Of a stretch of 64,000 nt of DNA, positions 26,313 through 35,137 are shown one piece after another (position 1 is the first letter of the stretch; each line of letters starts with the position of its first letter). The notes under the pieces were generated by a model. That model was not told where the DNA came from. It saw only the letters and a list, made by a program, of their open reading frames with translations, and searched no databases. The DNA is taken from contig JAGWXD010000008.1 of NCBI GenBank assembly GCA_018970085.1, forward strand, positions 1 to 64,000, read 5' to 3'. The translations under genes were made by a program, and so were the position numbers. The DNA comes from Cyanobacteria bacterium REEB459 (GTDB lineage: Bacteria; Cyanobacteriota; Cyanobacteriia; Phormidesmidales; Phormidesmidaceae).

Positions 26313-27429
26313 TAATTTGGGCTAGCCGACCATAGCGGTAGTAGGCTGCACAGGCCCCCTCTGATGAGACCATGCAGGCTCCCAGGGGGGTCTCAGGGGT
26401 ACAGGCTGTTCCAAACACGCGACAATCCCAGGGTTTTTTCACCCCTCGAAGAATATCTCCGCAGGCACAGGCGCGATGGTCGGCTACCAGGTTGCCGGGC
26501 AAGTCAAACTGTACCTCGGCGTCATAGGCAGCCAGGCTGGATTGCAGCTTTAAACCCGATGCGGGGATGGCCCCCAGCCCTCGCCACTCAAAACTATGGC
26601 GCCGTTCAAACACTGCTGCCATGGCCTGCTGGGCAATCTGGTTGCCCTGACTTTGCACCAGCCGGCTATACTGATTTTCGACCTGGCAACGGCCCTCTGC
26701 CAATTGTTTCAGGACCATCCACACCGATTGCAAAATATCTAAGGGCTCAAAGCCTGAAATCACCATCGGTTTACCGTAGCGGCCAGGAATCACCTGGTAG
26801 GACTGGGTACCTGTAACCACACTGACATGCCCTGGCCCAATAAATCCATCCAGGTGCAAATCAGGATTACTCAGTAAGGCCTCTAGAGCTGGTAACACTA
26901 GCACATGGTTACTGAGTATAAAGAAATTACCGATGCCCTGGTCTTGGGCCTGGAGCAGGGTCAAGGCGGTACCAGGAGCGGTGGTTTCAAAGCCAAGGGC
27001 TAGAAACACCACCCGACGGTCGGGGTGGGCCTGGGCCAGACTGAGGGCATCTAGGGGAGAATAGACCAGGCGAATGTCTGCCCCCTGGGCTCTTGCCTCC
27101 AGCAGGGTCAACCGCCTGCCTGGAACCCGCATAGCATCGCCAAAGCTGGCCAGGATCACCGAGGGCTGCTGGGCTAGGGCGATTGCGTCATCCATCCGGC
27201 CCCTGGGCATAATACATACAGGGCAGCCGGGGCCATGGACGAGCTCGACGGTGGCCGGCAAGAGTCGTTCCAACCCAAATTTAAAGATAGTGTGGGTGTG
27301 GCCGCCACAGATTTCCATTATTTTCAGCGGCCCGGGGCGGTCCTGGTGGATCTGGCTAGCCAGGCGATCAATCGCCTGCAGCAGGGCTCGGGCTCGCTGG
27401 GGATCTCGGAACTCATCAACGTATTGCAT
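26299..27429 (-). CDS. hypD: hydrogenase maturation protein HypD
   Basis: 376 residues. Conserved motifs: EICGGHTHTIFKFGL with the cysteine binding the Fe(CN)2CO intermediate, ELVHGPGCPVCIMP with the CxxC thiol pair, and the C-terminal cysteine set AHRACACGDILRGVKKPWDCR...GTACTPETPLGACMVSSEGAC for the [4Fe-4S] cluster. HypD with HypC builds the cyanide and CO ligands of the NiFe hydrogenase active site. Start overlaps hypC by 14 bases. Confidence 0.95.
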   Translation of the reverse strand: MQYVDEFRDPQRARALLQAIDRLASQIHQDRPGPLKIMEICGGHTHTIFKFGLERLLPATVELVHGPGCPVCIMPRGRMDDAIALAQQPSVILASFGDAMRVPGRRLTLLEARAQGADIRLVYSPLDALSLAQAHPDRRVVFLALGFETTAPGTALTLLQAQDQGIGNFFILSNHVLVLPALEALLSNPDLHLDGFIGPGHVSVVTGTQSYQVIPGRYGKPMVISGFEPLDILQSVWMVLKQLAEGRCQVENQYSRLVQSQGNQIAQQAMAAVFERRHSFEWRGLGAIPASGLKLQSSLAAYDAEVQFDLPGNLVADHRACACGDILRGVKKPWDCRVFGTACTPETPLGACMVSSEGACAAYYRYGRLAQITSDP

Positions 27430-27682
27430 CCGCTGTCCCCTCTGCTAAATCCAGTTGGTCCAGCAAGGCCAGGGTAGCGGCGGCTTCCTCTGGATCAAGA
27501 CGATTGAGAGCGAAGCCCACATGGACCAGCACCCAGGCCCCGACATACTCTTCCAAAGCCTGGTCGCCATCTACAATGCAGCTAATATTAACCGGACGCC
27601 GCAGGCCGTTGATATCTACGATCGCTAGGTGGTGCGCGGCATCACTGATGGCTTGAATCTGGCCAGGAATACCAAGACACAT
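27416..27682 (-). CDS. hypC: hydrogenase assembly chaperone HypC
   Basis: 88 residues. Begins MCLGIPGQIQ, the family signature with Cys2 binding the iron site; later VGAWVLVHVGFALNRLD. I chose the ATG at 27682 so that Cys is residue 2; the open frame extends 7 codons upstream. It lies directly after hypF and overlaps hypD, so hypF-hypC-hypD form one operon. Confidence 0.94.
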   Translation of the reverse strand: MCLGIPGQIQAISDAAHHLAIVDINGLRRPVNISCIVDGDQALEEYVGAWVLVHVGFALNRLDPEEAAATLALLDQLDLAEGTADAIR

Positions 27683-27703
27683 AGGGCTTATCCTTCGGTT
27701 CAA

Positions 27704-30172
27704 TTAAGGGACCAGGGGCGAGAGTCTCTGAGCGGCAGCAACCAGGGCCTGGCCCAGGCTCAGGCCGCCATCGTTAGCAGGTACCTGGCTATGGCTCAAC
27801 ACCGTCAGGCCTGCGGCCTGGAGTTGCTGCCTTACCTGGTTCAGGAGTAGTTGGTTTTGCCAGACCCCCCCGGAGAGGGCCACCGTAGTCAGGTGCTGCT
27901 GCCGGGCCAGCTGCACCGCCAGCCCGGCGATTGCCTCGGCCAATCCCAGGTGAAACCGGGCTGCCATCAGGCCCAGGGGGGTCTGACGCTGGAGGTCCTT
28001 AAGTAAGGCCCACCACAGTGGGGTGGGATCAACCACCAGGGGATAGGCCTCTGGATCAGCCCCTGGAACAGCCCGCCCGACCCTGAACCGATAGCCTGTG
28101 CCACCGACGGCGGCCAGGTCGGCTGGGCTCACCTGAGCCGCCAGTTCCATCGCCGCCTGGCCTTCGTAGCTAACCTCCTGCTGGCAAATTCCTAGGGCCG
28201 CTGCCACCGCATCAAACAGTCGCCCGGCTGAGGAGCTGAGGGGGCAGTGGAGGCCCTGGGTGAGTAGGGTATCTAATAAGGATCGGGGCTGACGATCTAA
28301 AAAGGCAACCAGGGGCAGGTCCGCAAAGGCGGCTTTGAGGCGGGGCCACCCCCCCAGAGCCGTGACCAGATGGGCGTAGGTACTGCGCCAGGGCTGGCGT
28401 ATAGCCTGACTCCCCCCCAGCAGGGGGATGGGCTTGAGGTAGGCCAAGCGGCGGTAGTGGCGGTAGTCAGCGAGCAGAAATTCGCCGCCCCAGAGTTGAC
28501 CGGCCTCACCGTAACCCAGGCCATCCAGGGCTATTCCCAAGACAGGGGCACTCAGCAGCGGCAGACCGTTATCAGCCAGGCAGGCAGCAATGTGGGCGTG
28601 GTGATGTTGCACCCGGGTTACCGCCAGGCTCTGGCGATCGCCCCAGTCTTGCCCCAGCTTGGTAGATAGATAGTCAGGATGGTGATCTACTGCTAATTCT
28701 TGGGGCTGGTACTGCAACACCTGCAGGTAACGCTGCAGGGTCTGCTGGTAGTCCTGATAAATAGCACTATTGTCCAAATCCCCTAGATGGGGCGATAGGG
28801 TGGCCTGGCCCGCCCGGATCAGACAAAAGGTGGCTTTTAACTGGCTCCCTAAAGCTAGCACCGCCGGGGCGCTGTAAAAGCCTGCTGGCAGGGCTAGGGG
28901 GGTTGGAGCGTAGCCCCGCGATCGCCGCAGCACCTCCACCCGGCCCGCGGTCACCTGTACCACCGAGTCCTCTACCCGGTTCACAATCCCACGATTATGG
29001 AGCAGGAAATAGCGGGCAATTGACCCCAGCTGTTCTCGCGCTGCCTGGTTGTCAATACATTGGGGGCGGCCCTGGTAATTGCCACTGGTCATCACCAGGG
29101 GGCGGTCTAGATGGTGAAATATCAGGTGATGCAAGGGGGTATGGGGCAACATCACCCCCAGTCTGGCCAGGCCCGGGGCCAGATCGGCAGCCAGGGCAGG
29201 ATGGCTCCCCGGGGGGGAAGTCTGATTTCTGGTTAACAACACTATCGGAGCCGCCGGGCTGGTGAGTAGGGCGGCTTCCTGGGGGCTGACCTGACAGTAG
29301 GGGATAATGGCAGCCACATCTCGTGCCATCACAGCGAAGGGTTTGTGGCGCCGCCCCTTGGCCTGCCGCAGCTGGCGCAGGGCGGCAGAGTTAGTGGCAT
29401 CAGCGGCCAGATGCACTCCCCCCAGGCCTTTAATGGCGACGATTTCTCCGGCTAAAAGCTGGTCTAGAAGCTGGGCCAGGACCCCGCTAATCCCCTCTGA
29501 GGTTGCACTGGCAACAACCGCACTGCCATCGCTGGCGGCTTCCAGCCAAACCTGGGGACCACAGACCGGGCAGGCTATGGGCTGGGCATGGAAACGACGC
29601 TGTTCTGGATTTTTATAGTCGGCCCTGCAGGCGGCACAGAGGGGAAACCCAGCCATAGCCGTATGGGGGCGATCGTAGGGCAGCTGGACAATAATACTGA
29701 GCCGGGGGCCGCAGTGGGTACAGGTGGTAAAGGGATAGTGAAAGAAGCGACTTTGGGAATCAAAGACCTCTGCTAAGCAGTCTCCGCAGGTAGCCCCATC
29801 GGCGGTGATGGAGGTATTCACCGGGGTGAGTTGGCTGTCTACAATCCGAAACTGGCTGGAGTCGGCTGGCTGCCACCTCAGGGGCTGGGACTCGATCTGG
29901 GTAACCCGGGCCAGGGGAGGTAGGTGCTCTAGCAAAGCCGCCATCAACTGGTCAATTTGGGTTTGGGCACCCCATAGGCGAATGAGAACACCCTGACCAT
30001 CGTTGCCCACCTCTCCCCCCAGCCCTAAGGCCTTAGCCAGACGGTAAACCATGGGGCGAAAGCCAACTCCCTGCACAGTACCTGACACCCTGATCAACTG
30101 CCCAACCTTGGGCTCGGATCGCCGGCTGGAAGCCTGTACATGAGTAGGGTCTGTTTCGACTGGTAATGCCAT
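27704..30172 (-). CDS. hypF: carbamoyltransferase HypF
   Basis: 822 residues in the standard order: acylphosphatase domain (SGTVQGVGFRPMVYRLAKAL), two zinc-finger pairs (CGDCLAEVF...CTHCGPRLS and CAACRADY...CPVCGPQ), YrdC-like domain (GLGGVHLAADATNSAALRQLR, VMTSGN) and the Kae1-like domain (HHHAHIAACLADNG, LDGLGYGEAGQLWGGE, LSGGVWQNQLLLN). It makes the thiocarbamate on HypE that becomes the cyanide ligand. No hydrogenase structural genes or hypA/B/E are in the window. Confidence 0.95.
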   Translation of the reverse strand: MALPVETDPTHVQASSRRSEPKVGQLIRVSGTVQGVGFRPMVYRLAKALGLGGEVGNDGQGVLIRLWGAQTQIDQLMAALLEHLPPLARVTQIESQPLRWQPADSSQFRIVDSQLTPVNTSITADGATCGDCLAEVFDSQSRFFHYPFTTCTHCGPRLSIIVQLPYDRPHTAMAGFPLCAACRADYKNPEQRRFHAQPIACPVCGPQVWLEAASDGSAVVASATSEGISGVLAQLLDQLLAGEIVAIKGLGGVHLAADATNSAALRQLRQAKGRRHKPFAVMARDVAAIIPYCQVSPQEAALLTSPAAPIVLLTRNQTSPPGSHPALAADLAPGLARLGVMLPHTPLHHLIFHHLDRPLVMTSGNYQGRPQCIDNQAAREQLGSIARYFLLHNRGIVNRVEDSVVQVTAGRVEVLRRSRGYAPTPLALPAGFYSAPAVLALGSQLKATFCLIRAGQATLSPHLGDLDNSAIYQDYQQTLQRYLQVLQYQPQELAVDHHPDYLSTKLGQDWGDRQSLAVTRVQHHHAHIAACLADNGLPLLSAPVLGIALDGLGYGEAGQLWGGEFLLADYRHYRRLAYLKPIPLLGGSQAIRQPWRSTYAHLVTALGGWPRLKAAFADLPLVAFLDRQPRSLLDTLLTQGLHCPLSSSAGRLFDAVAAALGICQQEVSYEGQAAMELAAQVSPADLAAVGGTGYRFRVGRAVPGADPEAYPLVVDPTPLWWALLKDLQRQTPLGLMAARFHLGLAEAIAGLAVQLARQQHLTTVALSGGVWQNQLLLNQVRQQLQAAGLTVLSHSQVPANDGGLSLGQALVAAAQRLSPLVP

Positions 30173-30256
30173 CCCTTAGCCTCGGCCCCAAAGGCCGTAA
30201 TGCCAACCAGTTACGGTTTTTGGCAGAACACTAATGCCTGGCCGGGAGAACACCGA

Positions 30257-30367
30257 CTAAGCCAGGTCTTCCCGTTCTATGTAGAGAAACAAAAAGGCCA
30301 TCAGGGCGGCTGGCATAACAATTCCCACCAGGGGTACCAGGATAGATGGCAAAAAAGCGGCAGGCAT
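30257..30367 (-). CDS. psaI: photosystem I subunit VIII
   Basis: A 36-residue protein with one membrane helix: it starts MPAAFLPSILVPLVG, continues through VMPAALMAFLFLYIE and ends with a short charged tail. The LPxIxVPxVG and P-A-x-x-M-x-x-LF-x-IE spacing matches PsaI, which contacts PsaL at the photosystem I trimer centre. The start at 30367 has GGGAGAAAA just upstream. It is missing from automatic gene calls because of its size. In many cyanobacteria psaI is next to psaL; here psaL is not in the window. Confidence 0.88.
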   Translation of the reverse strand: MPAAFLPSILVPLVGIVMPAALMAFLFLYIEREDLA

Positions 30368-30528
30368 GGCGGTTTTCTCCCTAATACACTCACAGTAATG
30401 CAGTTATGAGGATAAGCCTACTCCGATTTGAAGCACCCTACGGCCTTTCTGTTACAAACCGTTTTATAGCCTTCTTGGCTGGCAGCCTGGTTCTACCCAA
30501 TCGGTAGGGAACCCCTTGGCACCGAGAT

Positions 30529-31752
30529 TTATGGCTCTGGCTGCAACAGGAATTGGGCAATGGCCTCGAGCAACTGCTGAATTTCTGTTTCCAGGGTGAG
30601 GTAGTGGGTGCAGGCCCGCAGGCAGCTTGGGGAGGCCAGGCTGCGCAGCAGGTAGCCCTGTTGTTCTAGGCGGTTGATTAACTGGGTCTGGAGCGGTAGA
30701 GAGGGTTCTCCCTGGTGGAATAGCCGAAAGGAAACCAGGCCTGAGTCCGGTGGAGTTTGCCGCAGACACCGCACCTGGTAGGTGGACGAGCTGAGCTGGT
30801 TGAGGCCGCGCCACAGTTGCTGACTGAGCTGGCAAAGTCGCTGATAGCGCTGCTCGGCTGTACCCCATTGGTGCTGGGTAGCGATCGCAGTTTGTAAACC
30901 CGGGTAAAGACTGTAGTTGGAGGTGGCAATTTCAAAACGCTGGCCACCGGGTTGCCAACCCGTGGGGTTAGCGGCGGCATCGGTGGTAATACCGCGCCAG
31001 CCAATAAAGGTGGGATGCAGAGTGGCCAGGGCTGCCGGGTTAACGTAGAGTCCCCCCAGCCCGGCTGGGCCACACCACCATTTGTGACCGGTAAAGGCAT
31101 AAAAGTCAATTGCCAAATCCTGCAGGGCTAAAGGCATCATGCCCACGGATTGGGCGGCATCTACCAGCACCTGTACGGGTTCAGGACTGTGGCGATGGCA
31201 CAGTTGGGCGATCGCCTGCAGAGGTAGAACCTGGCCTGTATTCCAGAAAATATGACTGATCACCAGCAGGCGCGTGGTTGAGCGTAAATGCTGGGAGATC
31301 GTCGCCACCACATCGCCGCCATTTACCGTAGTCATCAGGGGGCAGAGGCTATAGGTAACCTGAAAGCGACGACAGATTTCTTTGACAGCAGCCACCACCC
31401 CTGGATGCTCACAGTCTGATAACAGCACGTGATCTCCAGGTTGCCAGGGCAACCCCCAGAGAACGATATTACACCCAACGGTTACATCCTCCGTCAGACT
31501 AAGGTTTTCGGGCCCGACCCCCAGTTCTGCCGCCATCAACGAACGGGTAGCCGCTGCCGTCTGCCTAATCCACTGGTTCATAGCGGTGGAAAAGGGACCA
31601 TAGCGTTGTCCATAGCGCTGAGCCTCCTCTATGGCTTCCAGGCTGGCCCTAGCCATTGGTCCCTGACCACCATAGTTAAAATACCGGGTGTGATCGAGGG
31701 TGGGAAACTGCTGCCGGTGCAGCAGCAGGGAATCGGCGCTGGGGTTTGCCAT
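30529..31752 (-). CDS. class V aminotransferase, cysteine/cystine lyase-like
   Basis: 407 residues, PLP fold type I. PLP lysine in YAFTGHKWWCGPAGLGGLYV, PLP-binding Asp in VLVDAAQSVGMMPL, substrate loop NYGGQGPMAR at the N-terminus. The GHKW...GPAG motif and length resemble Synechocystis C-DES, the L-cysteine/cystine C-S lyase, more than NifS/IscS cysteine desulfurases, whose mobile catalytic Cys loop is absent. C-DES gives persulfide for Fe-S assembly in vitro. Close to, but not overlapping, the phosphatase gene (33-base gap), same strand. Confidence 0.75.
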   Translation of the reverse strand: MANPSADSLLLHRQQFPTLDHTRYFNYGGQGPMARASLEAIEEAQRYGQRYGPFSTAMNQWIRQTAAATRSLMAAELGVGPENLSLTEDVTVGCNIVLWGLPWQPGDHVLLSDCEHPGVVAAVKEICRRFQVTYSLCPLMTTVNGGDVVATISQHLRSTTRLLVISHIFWNTGQVLPLQAIAQLCHRHSPEPVQVLVDAAQSVGMMPLALQDLAIDFYAFTGHKWWCGPAGLGGLYVNPAALATLHPTFIGWRGITTDAAANPTGWQPGGQRFEIATSNYSLYPGLQTAIATQHQWGTAEQRYQRLCQLSQQLWRGLNQLSSSTYQVRCLRQTPPDSGLVSFRLFHQGEPSLPLQTQLINRLEQQGYLLRSLASPSCLRACTHYLTLETEIQQLLEAIAQFLLQPEP

Positions 31753-31785
31753 CGTCAGGTTAGGGCAGGCTGGATTGGGAAAAGG

Positions 31786-32277
31786 TTAGACCGGGGCGGT
31801 TGGCTCCGATTTGCCAATCACCTCATCTAGAAAGCCCGTACAGGCATCCATCAACAGGTCAATTACGTAGGTAAATCCCTCGGGACCACCGTAGTAGGGA
31901 TCGGGCACCTCCTGGTCGGGATAAGAGTGGCAATAGTCACACATCATGCGAACTTTACTACCGTAGCGTCGACCGATGTCGAGGGCCTGAATATCCCGAT
32001 AGTTTTGCCTATCCATAGCCAAAATCCAGTCAAAACGCTGTAAGTCTATGGCTTCAAACTGTCGAGCCTGTCCACTCAGGATAATACCGTAGGCCCGAGC
32101 GGCCGCCGCCATGCGGCGATCGGGAGGGCTGCCAACGTGATAACTGGCGGTACCGGCGGAATCACAGATCACCTGGTGATGCCACTGTCGTTGCCCGATC
32201 AGATGGTTCATAATGCCTTCGGCAGAGGGCGATCGACAAATATTACCAAGACAAACAAAAAGAATCCGGGTAGCCAT
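31786..32277 (-). CDS. low molecular weight protein-tyrosine phosphatase
   Basis: 163 residues from the ATG at 32277 (MATRILFVCLGNICRSP). The catalytic P-loop C-x5-R reads CLGNICRS, and the general acid loop is VPDPYYGGPEGF. It removes phosphate from tyrosines (or arginine in relatives). In cyanobacteria such proteins are known to act on phycobilisome and photosystem proteins in vitro; the target here is unknown. It is followed by the C-DES-like gene and preceded by ybaB. Confidence 0.92.
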   Translation of the reverse strand: MATRILFVCLGNICRSPSAEGIMNHLIGQRQWHHQVICDSAGTASYHVGSPPDRRMAAAARAYGIILSGQARQFEAIDLQRFDWILAMDRQNYRDIQALDIGRRYGSKVRMMCDYCHSYPDQEVPDPYYGGPEGFTYVIDLLMDACTGFLDEVIGKSEPTAPV

Positions 32278-32317
32278 GGTCATCAACAAAGGGAAACAAC
32301 CAGCGCAGGGGCATCGA

Positions 32318-32662
32318 CTAGAGACCAGGCAGGCTTAAGCCTCCGGTTAGCTCCTCCATGCGATCGCGCATGGTGGCTGTCGACTTCTCATAGGCATCTT
32401 TCATGGCTGTTGTAACCAAATCAGAGAGGACATCAGCTCCCTCTATTAGAGCTTCTGGGGCAATAGTGACGCTACGGGGCTCCTGGTTACCACTGAGAAT
32501 CACCTTAACCAAACCGCCTCCAGATTCCCCAACAATTTCCATTTGTTCTAAATCTTCTTGCAATTGCTTGGCCCCTTCCTGAATCTGTTGGGCTTTTTTG
32601 AAGGCCTCGGTCAATTCCTTCATTTTGCCCAGCCCAAACCCAAACCCTTGACCTTGTGTCAT
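32318..32662 (-). CDS. ybaB: YbaB/EbfC family nucleoid-associated protein
   Basis: 114 residues. Starts [28 protein letters not shown], then the strand-rich [22 protein letters not shown] and C-terminal helix [23 protein letters not shown]. YbaB dimers bind DNA as tweezers. I chose the ATG at 32662; the frame opens 5 codons earlier without a better start. The phosphatase gene follows after 40 bases. Confidence 0.9.
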   Translation of the reverse strand: MTQGQGFGFGLGKMKELTEAFKKAQQIQEGAKQLQEDLEQMEIVGESGGGLVKVILSGNQEPRSVTIAPEALIEGADVLSDLVTTAMKDAYEKSTATMRDRMEELTGGLSLPGL

Positions 32663-32872
32663 GTAGTTACGTCTCAAACGAAGGTGAATGTGTGGCTGAG
32701 GTCGTTAAAACCCCAGGGTAGCTTTATGATTTTACCCCTCAGATGGCAAATCACAAGCTACTGCCTGGGCCGGCTGTGACCTTACCCGGGTTCCACGCCA
32801 TCCCTGCCAGCCGAGATCACCCTACCAGGTAGCCTTAGCCCGGTGATAAGGTGCTAGGATAGGAAAGCTCAA

Positions 32873-32945
32873 GGGCACGTAGCTCAGTGGATAGAGCACT
32901 AGATTCCGGTTCTAGGTGTCGGGGGTTCGAATCCCTCCGTGCTCG
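32873..32945 (+). tRNA. tRNA-Arg (CCG)
   Basis: 73 nt cloverleaf. Acceptor stem GGGCACG/CGTGCTC with discriminator G, D arm AGCTCAGTGGATAGAGC, anticodon stem-loop CTAGA-TTCCGGT-TCTAG giving CCG, T arm GGGGTTCGAATCCCT. A TAGGAT -10-like hexamer lies at 32855-32860. It marks the left border of the decayed island to 36 kb. Confidence 0.95.
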
Positions 32946-33316
32946 TTTTGATACAGGTGACTATTTCACCGCCTGGCTGGGGGTCGCTCAGGGCATCCTT
33001 GAGGACCATGGCCAAGTGATAAGGGTTCCCATCGTAGAGGCCAGAGTGGGGGATAAGGTCTGGGGTTGCCCGATCCAATAGCGATTGCCTGACCAGTCCC
33101 TTTATGGACCAGGTCAGGCAATCGCTGGTAGGGTTGGTGCCAGATGACAGCATAGGACACCCCGTCGGGGCAGAGAAGAGCCATTCCCGGCACCCGCAGC
33201 GGTGGGGTTACCTGTTTTCCATCCAACCAGTCTTTCCGATCAATCGGGGTTTCTAGTCCAGATCCACTCAGGTTAAAAAACGTCAAGACGTGGTGCCCCT
33301 GGGCAGCAATTCTCAT
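32946..33316 (-). pseudogene. small ORF apparently broken by a palindrome
   Basis: The ATG at 33316 opens a frame with good composition for about 65 residues (MRIAAQGHHVLTFFNLSG, VPGMALLCPDGVSYAVIWH) up to the palindrome at 33081-33125. Beyond it that frame becomes Pro/Arg/Gly-rich, while another frame (SGLYDGNPYHLAMVLKDAL) looks more protein-like and ends near the tRNA. The simplest reading is one small protein whose frame was shifted by insertion of the palindrome. No family recognised. Confidence 0.35.
33081..33125. repeat. 45-base palindromic element
   Basis: Perfect 14-base arms GCGATTGCCTGACC (33081-33094) and GGTCAGGCAATCGC (33112-33125) around a 17-base loop that itself contains GTCC/GGAC. 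It interrupts an open frame. Looks like a small mobile or repetitive hairpin; no second copy was noticed in the window. Confidence 0.8.
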
Positions 33317-33325
33317 TTTAAAGAA

Positions 33326-33743
33326 TCAGCTCCTATTGGGAGGGATTTCCAGTTCTAGCCCCTCGAGCATGAAGGTAAGCAGATGATTCCAACTATCGAA
33401 ATACAGGTACCGAGTTAAAGCCCGCAGGTCATCAAAGCAGGTTTTTCGAGTGGGAAGGTGGGCCCTTAGCACGGCATACTTTTGGTCAAGCCGCTCCAGG
33501 GCGGCATGAAACAGCAAAGACAGGATGTTGAGGGTGGCGAGGACGGAAGCCACATGCTGCTGACCATGGCCGAAATTGTGCTCCAGATTGTAGCCCTTGG
33601 TTTTGAGGGTGTTGTTGTTTTCATTCTCGACCTTCCATCGGGCTCGTCCGGCTCTAACAATTTCAGCGACGGTGTCATCGCTGATGGGATGACTGGTGGC
33701 AAAAGCGTTGTGGTAGGTCACCTGACCGTCGGGGCGGCTGACC
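33326..33743 (-). pseudogene. IS4-type transposase, C-terminal fragment
   Basis: Encodes about 139 residues of the end of a DDE transposase: QVTYHNAFATSHPISDDTVAE, GRARWKVENENNNTLKTKGY (the R-x3-E-x7-K, YREK-like signature with the third acidic residue), LEHNFGHGQQHVASVLATLN, and RYLYFDSWNHLLTFMLEGL. The N-terminal two thirds are gone; the frame is cut at 33743 exactly where the IS481 copy begins, so the IS481 element inserted into (or recombined with) this older element. Confidence 0.8.
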
Positions 33744-34523
33744 TGTAATAGCTAGGACTTTATCTGACACTCTGTGTAAACTAGTACTGACTTAGGAGTG
33801 TCACCATGAATACCCAAGAGAAGATTGTAAAGAACAAATTGGGTCTGTTAAACCTGGCCAAGACCCTCGGCAACGTATCCCAAGCCTGCCAAGTGATGGG
33901 GGTCTCGCGCGATACCTTCTACCGCTACCAGGAATTATAGGAAACGGATGGGGAATTGGCTTGGCAAGACATTGACCGTCGTAAACCCTGCGTCAAGAAC
34001 CGCGTTGAGGCGGTGATTGAAGAGGCCGTAGTCGCCTTTGCCATCGAGCAACCGGCCTATGGTCAGATTCGGGTGTCTAACGAGATGAAAAAGCGGGGTC
34101 TTTTTGTTTCCCCCGGGGGGGTGCGCTCGATTTGGTTGCGCCATGACCTACAAACCTTTGCCAAGCGGCTGAAAGCGCTAGAAGCCAGAGCGGCTCAGGA
34201 GAATTTGATTCTCACCGAGGCCCAGCTGAAGGCATTGGAGAAAGCCAAGGAGGAGAAAGAAGCCATGGGGAAATTGAAACCCATCATCCAGGCCATGTCG
34301 GGGCTTAAGACACCTTCTTGGTAGGCCATCTCAAGCGCATGGGGCAGATCTACCAGCAGACCTTTATCGATACCTATACGCGCGTCGCCACGGTCAAACT
34401 CTATGATCGTAAAACTGCCCTGGTGGCGGTCATCTGCTTAATGAGCGGGTTGTTCCCTGCTTGGAAGAGCAGGGCTTGGGGCTCCTGCGGGTTCTGACCG
34501 ACCGCGGTACAGAATCTGCGGTA
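33744..34523 (+). mobile_element. IS481-family insertion sequence, truncated
   Basis: Left end TGTAATAGCTAGGACTTTATC at 33744 followed by a 60-base leader and the transposase remnant. No inverted copy of the left end was found before the CRISPR-like repeats, so the right end and the last third of the transposase are missing. A sister fragment lies at 1-118 in opposite orientation. Confidence 0.75.
33806..34523 (+). pseudogene. IS481-family transposase, inactivated
   Basis: From ATG 33806: helix-turn-helix (LGNVSQACQVMGVSRDTFYRYQE), then an in-frame TAG at 33938-33940. The same frame continues with DIDRRKPCVKNRV, AIEQPAYGQIRVSNEMKKRG and VRSIWLRHDLQTFAKRLKALE until a frameshift just before 34324. 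The next frame carries HLKRMGQIYQQTFIDTY (first catalytic D), and after a second frameshift near 34430 the frame with LLNERVV and LTDRGTE (second D). The third acidic residue and C-terminus are absent. Dead copy: one stop, two frameshifts, truncation. Confidence 0.88.
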
Positions 34524-34554
34524 TAGAATACTGTGGCAATTAGTTCTTGTTTCA

Positions 34555-34673
34555 GTCCCCACTCGCTGGGGAAACCCATTTCCAATTGAGTTGAAACTCC
34601 AAAGACGGTTACAATAACTGCGGCTAGTTTCCGCCCAGTCCCCACTGGCTGGGGGGGCCAAGTGAATGGAAAC
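34555..34673. CRISPR. relic CRISPR array (two repeats, one spacer)
   Basis: Repeat A (34555-34597, 43 nt) and repeat B (34638-34673, 36 nt) share the hairpin GTCCCCACTSGCTGGGG and the end CCAAnTGAnTnGAAAC; A has about 7 extra bases in the middle. Between them is a 40-base spacer, a normal spacer length. Repeat B has the typical cyanobacterial 36-nt size and the GAAAC 3' end. No Cas genes are present apart from a WYL remnant at 35162-35779. Confidence 0.6.
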
Positions 34674-34708
34674 AAACGATTGACATTCTAGAGAGGAGTG
34701 TGTCCATA

Positions 34709-35137
34709 GTGGCAAGAAGAAGAACATCGGGTTATCTCGCAGACTTTCGTAGTTTCATCATGCGCGCTAACGTGATTGACCTGGCAGTTGCAGTCATCAT
34801 CGGTGGTGCGTTCGGGAAAATCATTGAGTCACTGGTAACGGACATCATTACTCCCGCCCTGCTAAATCCTGCGATGCAAGCAGCGGGTGTTGATCAGTTG
34901 ACCAATCTGCAAGTCAATGGCATCAAGTACGGGCTGTTTTTGGCAGCGATTATCAATTTTGTGGTGATTGCCTTTGTGCTGTTCCTGTTGATTCGTTCCT
35001 TCGAATCGGCAAAGCGCCAGTTTGCCCGCGAAGAAGCCGCAGCTCCCGCAGCCCCTGACCCAATTGTTGCTTCTAATACCGAACTGACCGCAGCGGTTGA
35101 TCGGTTAACCGACACAATTCGCTCTCGTGGCGTTTAG
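34709..35137 (+). CDS. mscL: large-conductance mechanosensitive channel
   Basis: About 142 residues. N-terminal amphipathic helix ARRRTSGYLADFRSFIMRA, first membrane helix NVIDLAVAVIIGGAFGKII with the pore-lining glycines, second helix KYGLFLAAIINFVVIAFVLFLL and a C-terminal helical bundle (LTAAVDRLTDTIRSR). It opens under membrane tension to release solutes in hypo-osmotic shock. I choose GTG 34709, with GAGAGGAG about 10 bases upstream; GTG 34700 is too close to that site. It appears intact. It lies between CRISPR repeat B (ends 34673) and a third repeat half that begins at the G of its stop codon (35137). Confidence 0.9.
   Translation: MARRRTSGYLADFRSFIMRANVIDLAVAVIIGGAFGKIIESLVTDIITPALLNPAMQAAGVDQLTNLQVNGIKYGLFLAAIINFVVIAFVLFLLIRSFESAKRQFAREEAAAPAAPDPIVASNTELTAAVDRLTDTIRSRGV

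Noticed and set aside
30200-30409. 69-residue plus-strand frame
   Set aside because: It is the antisense shadow of psaI.
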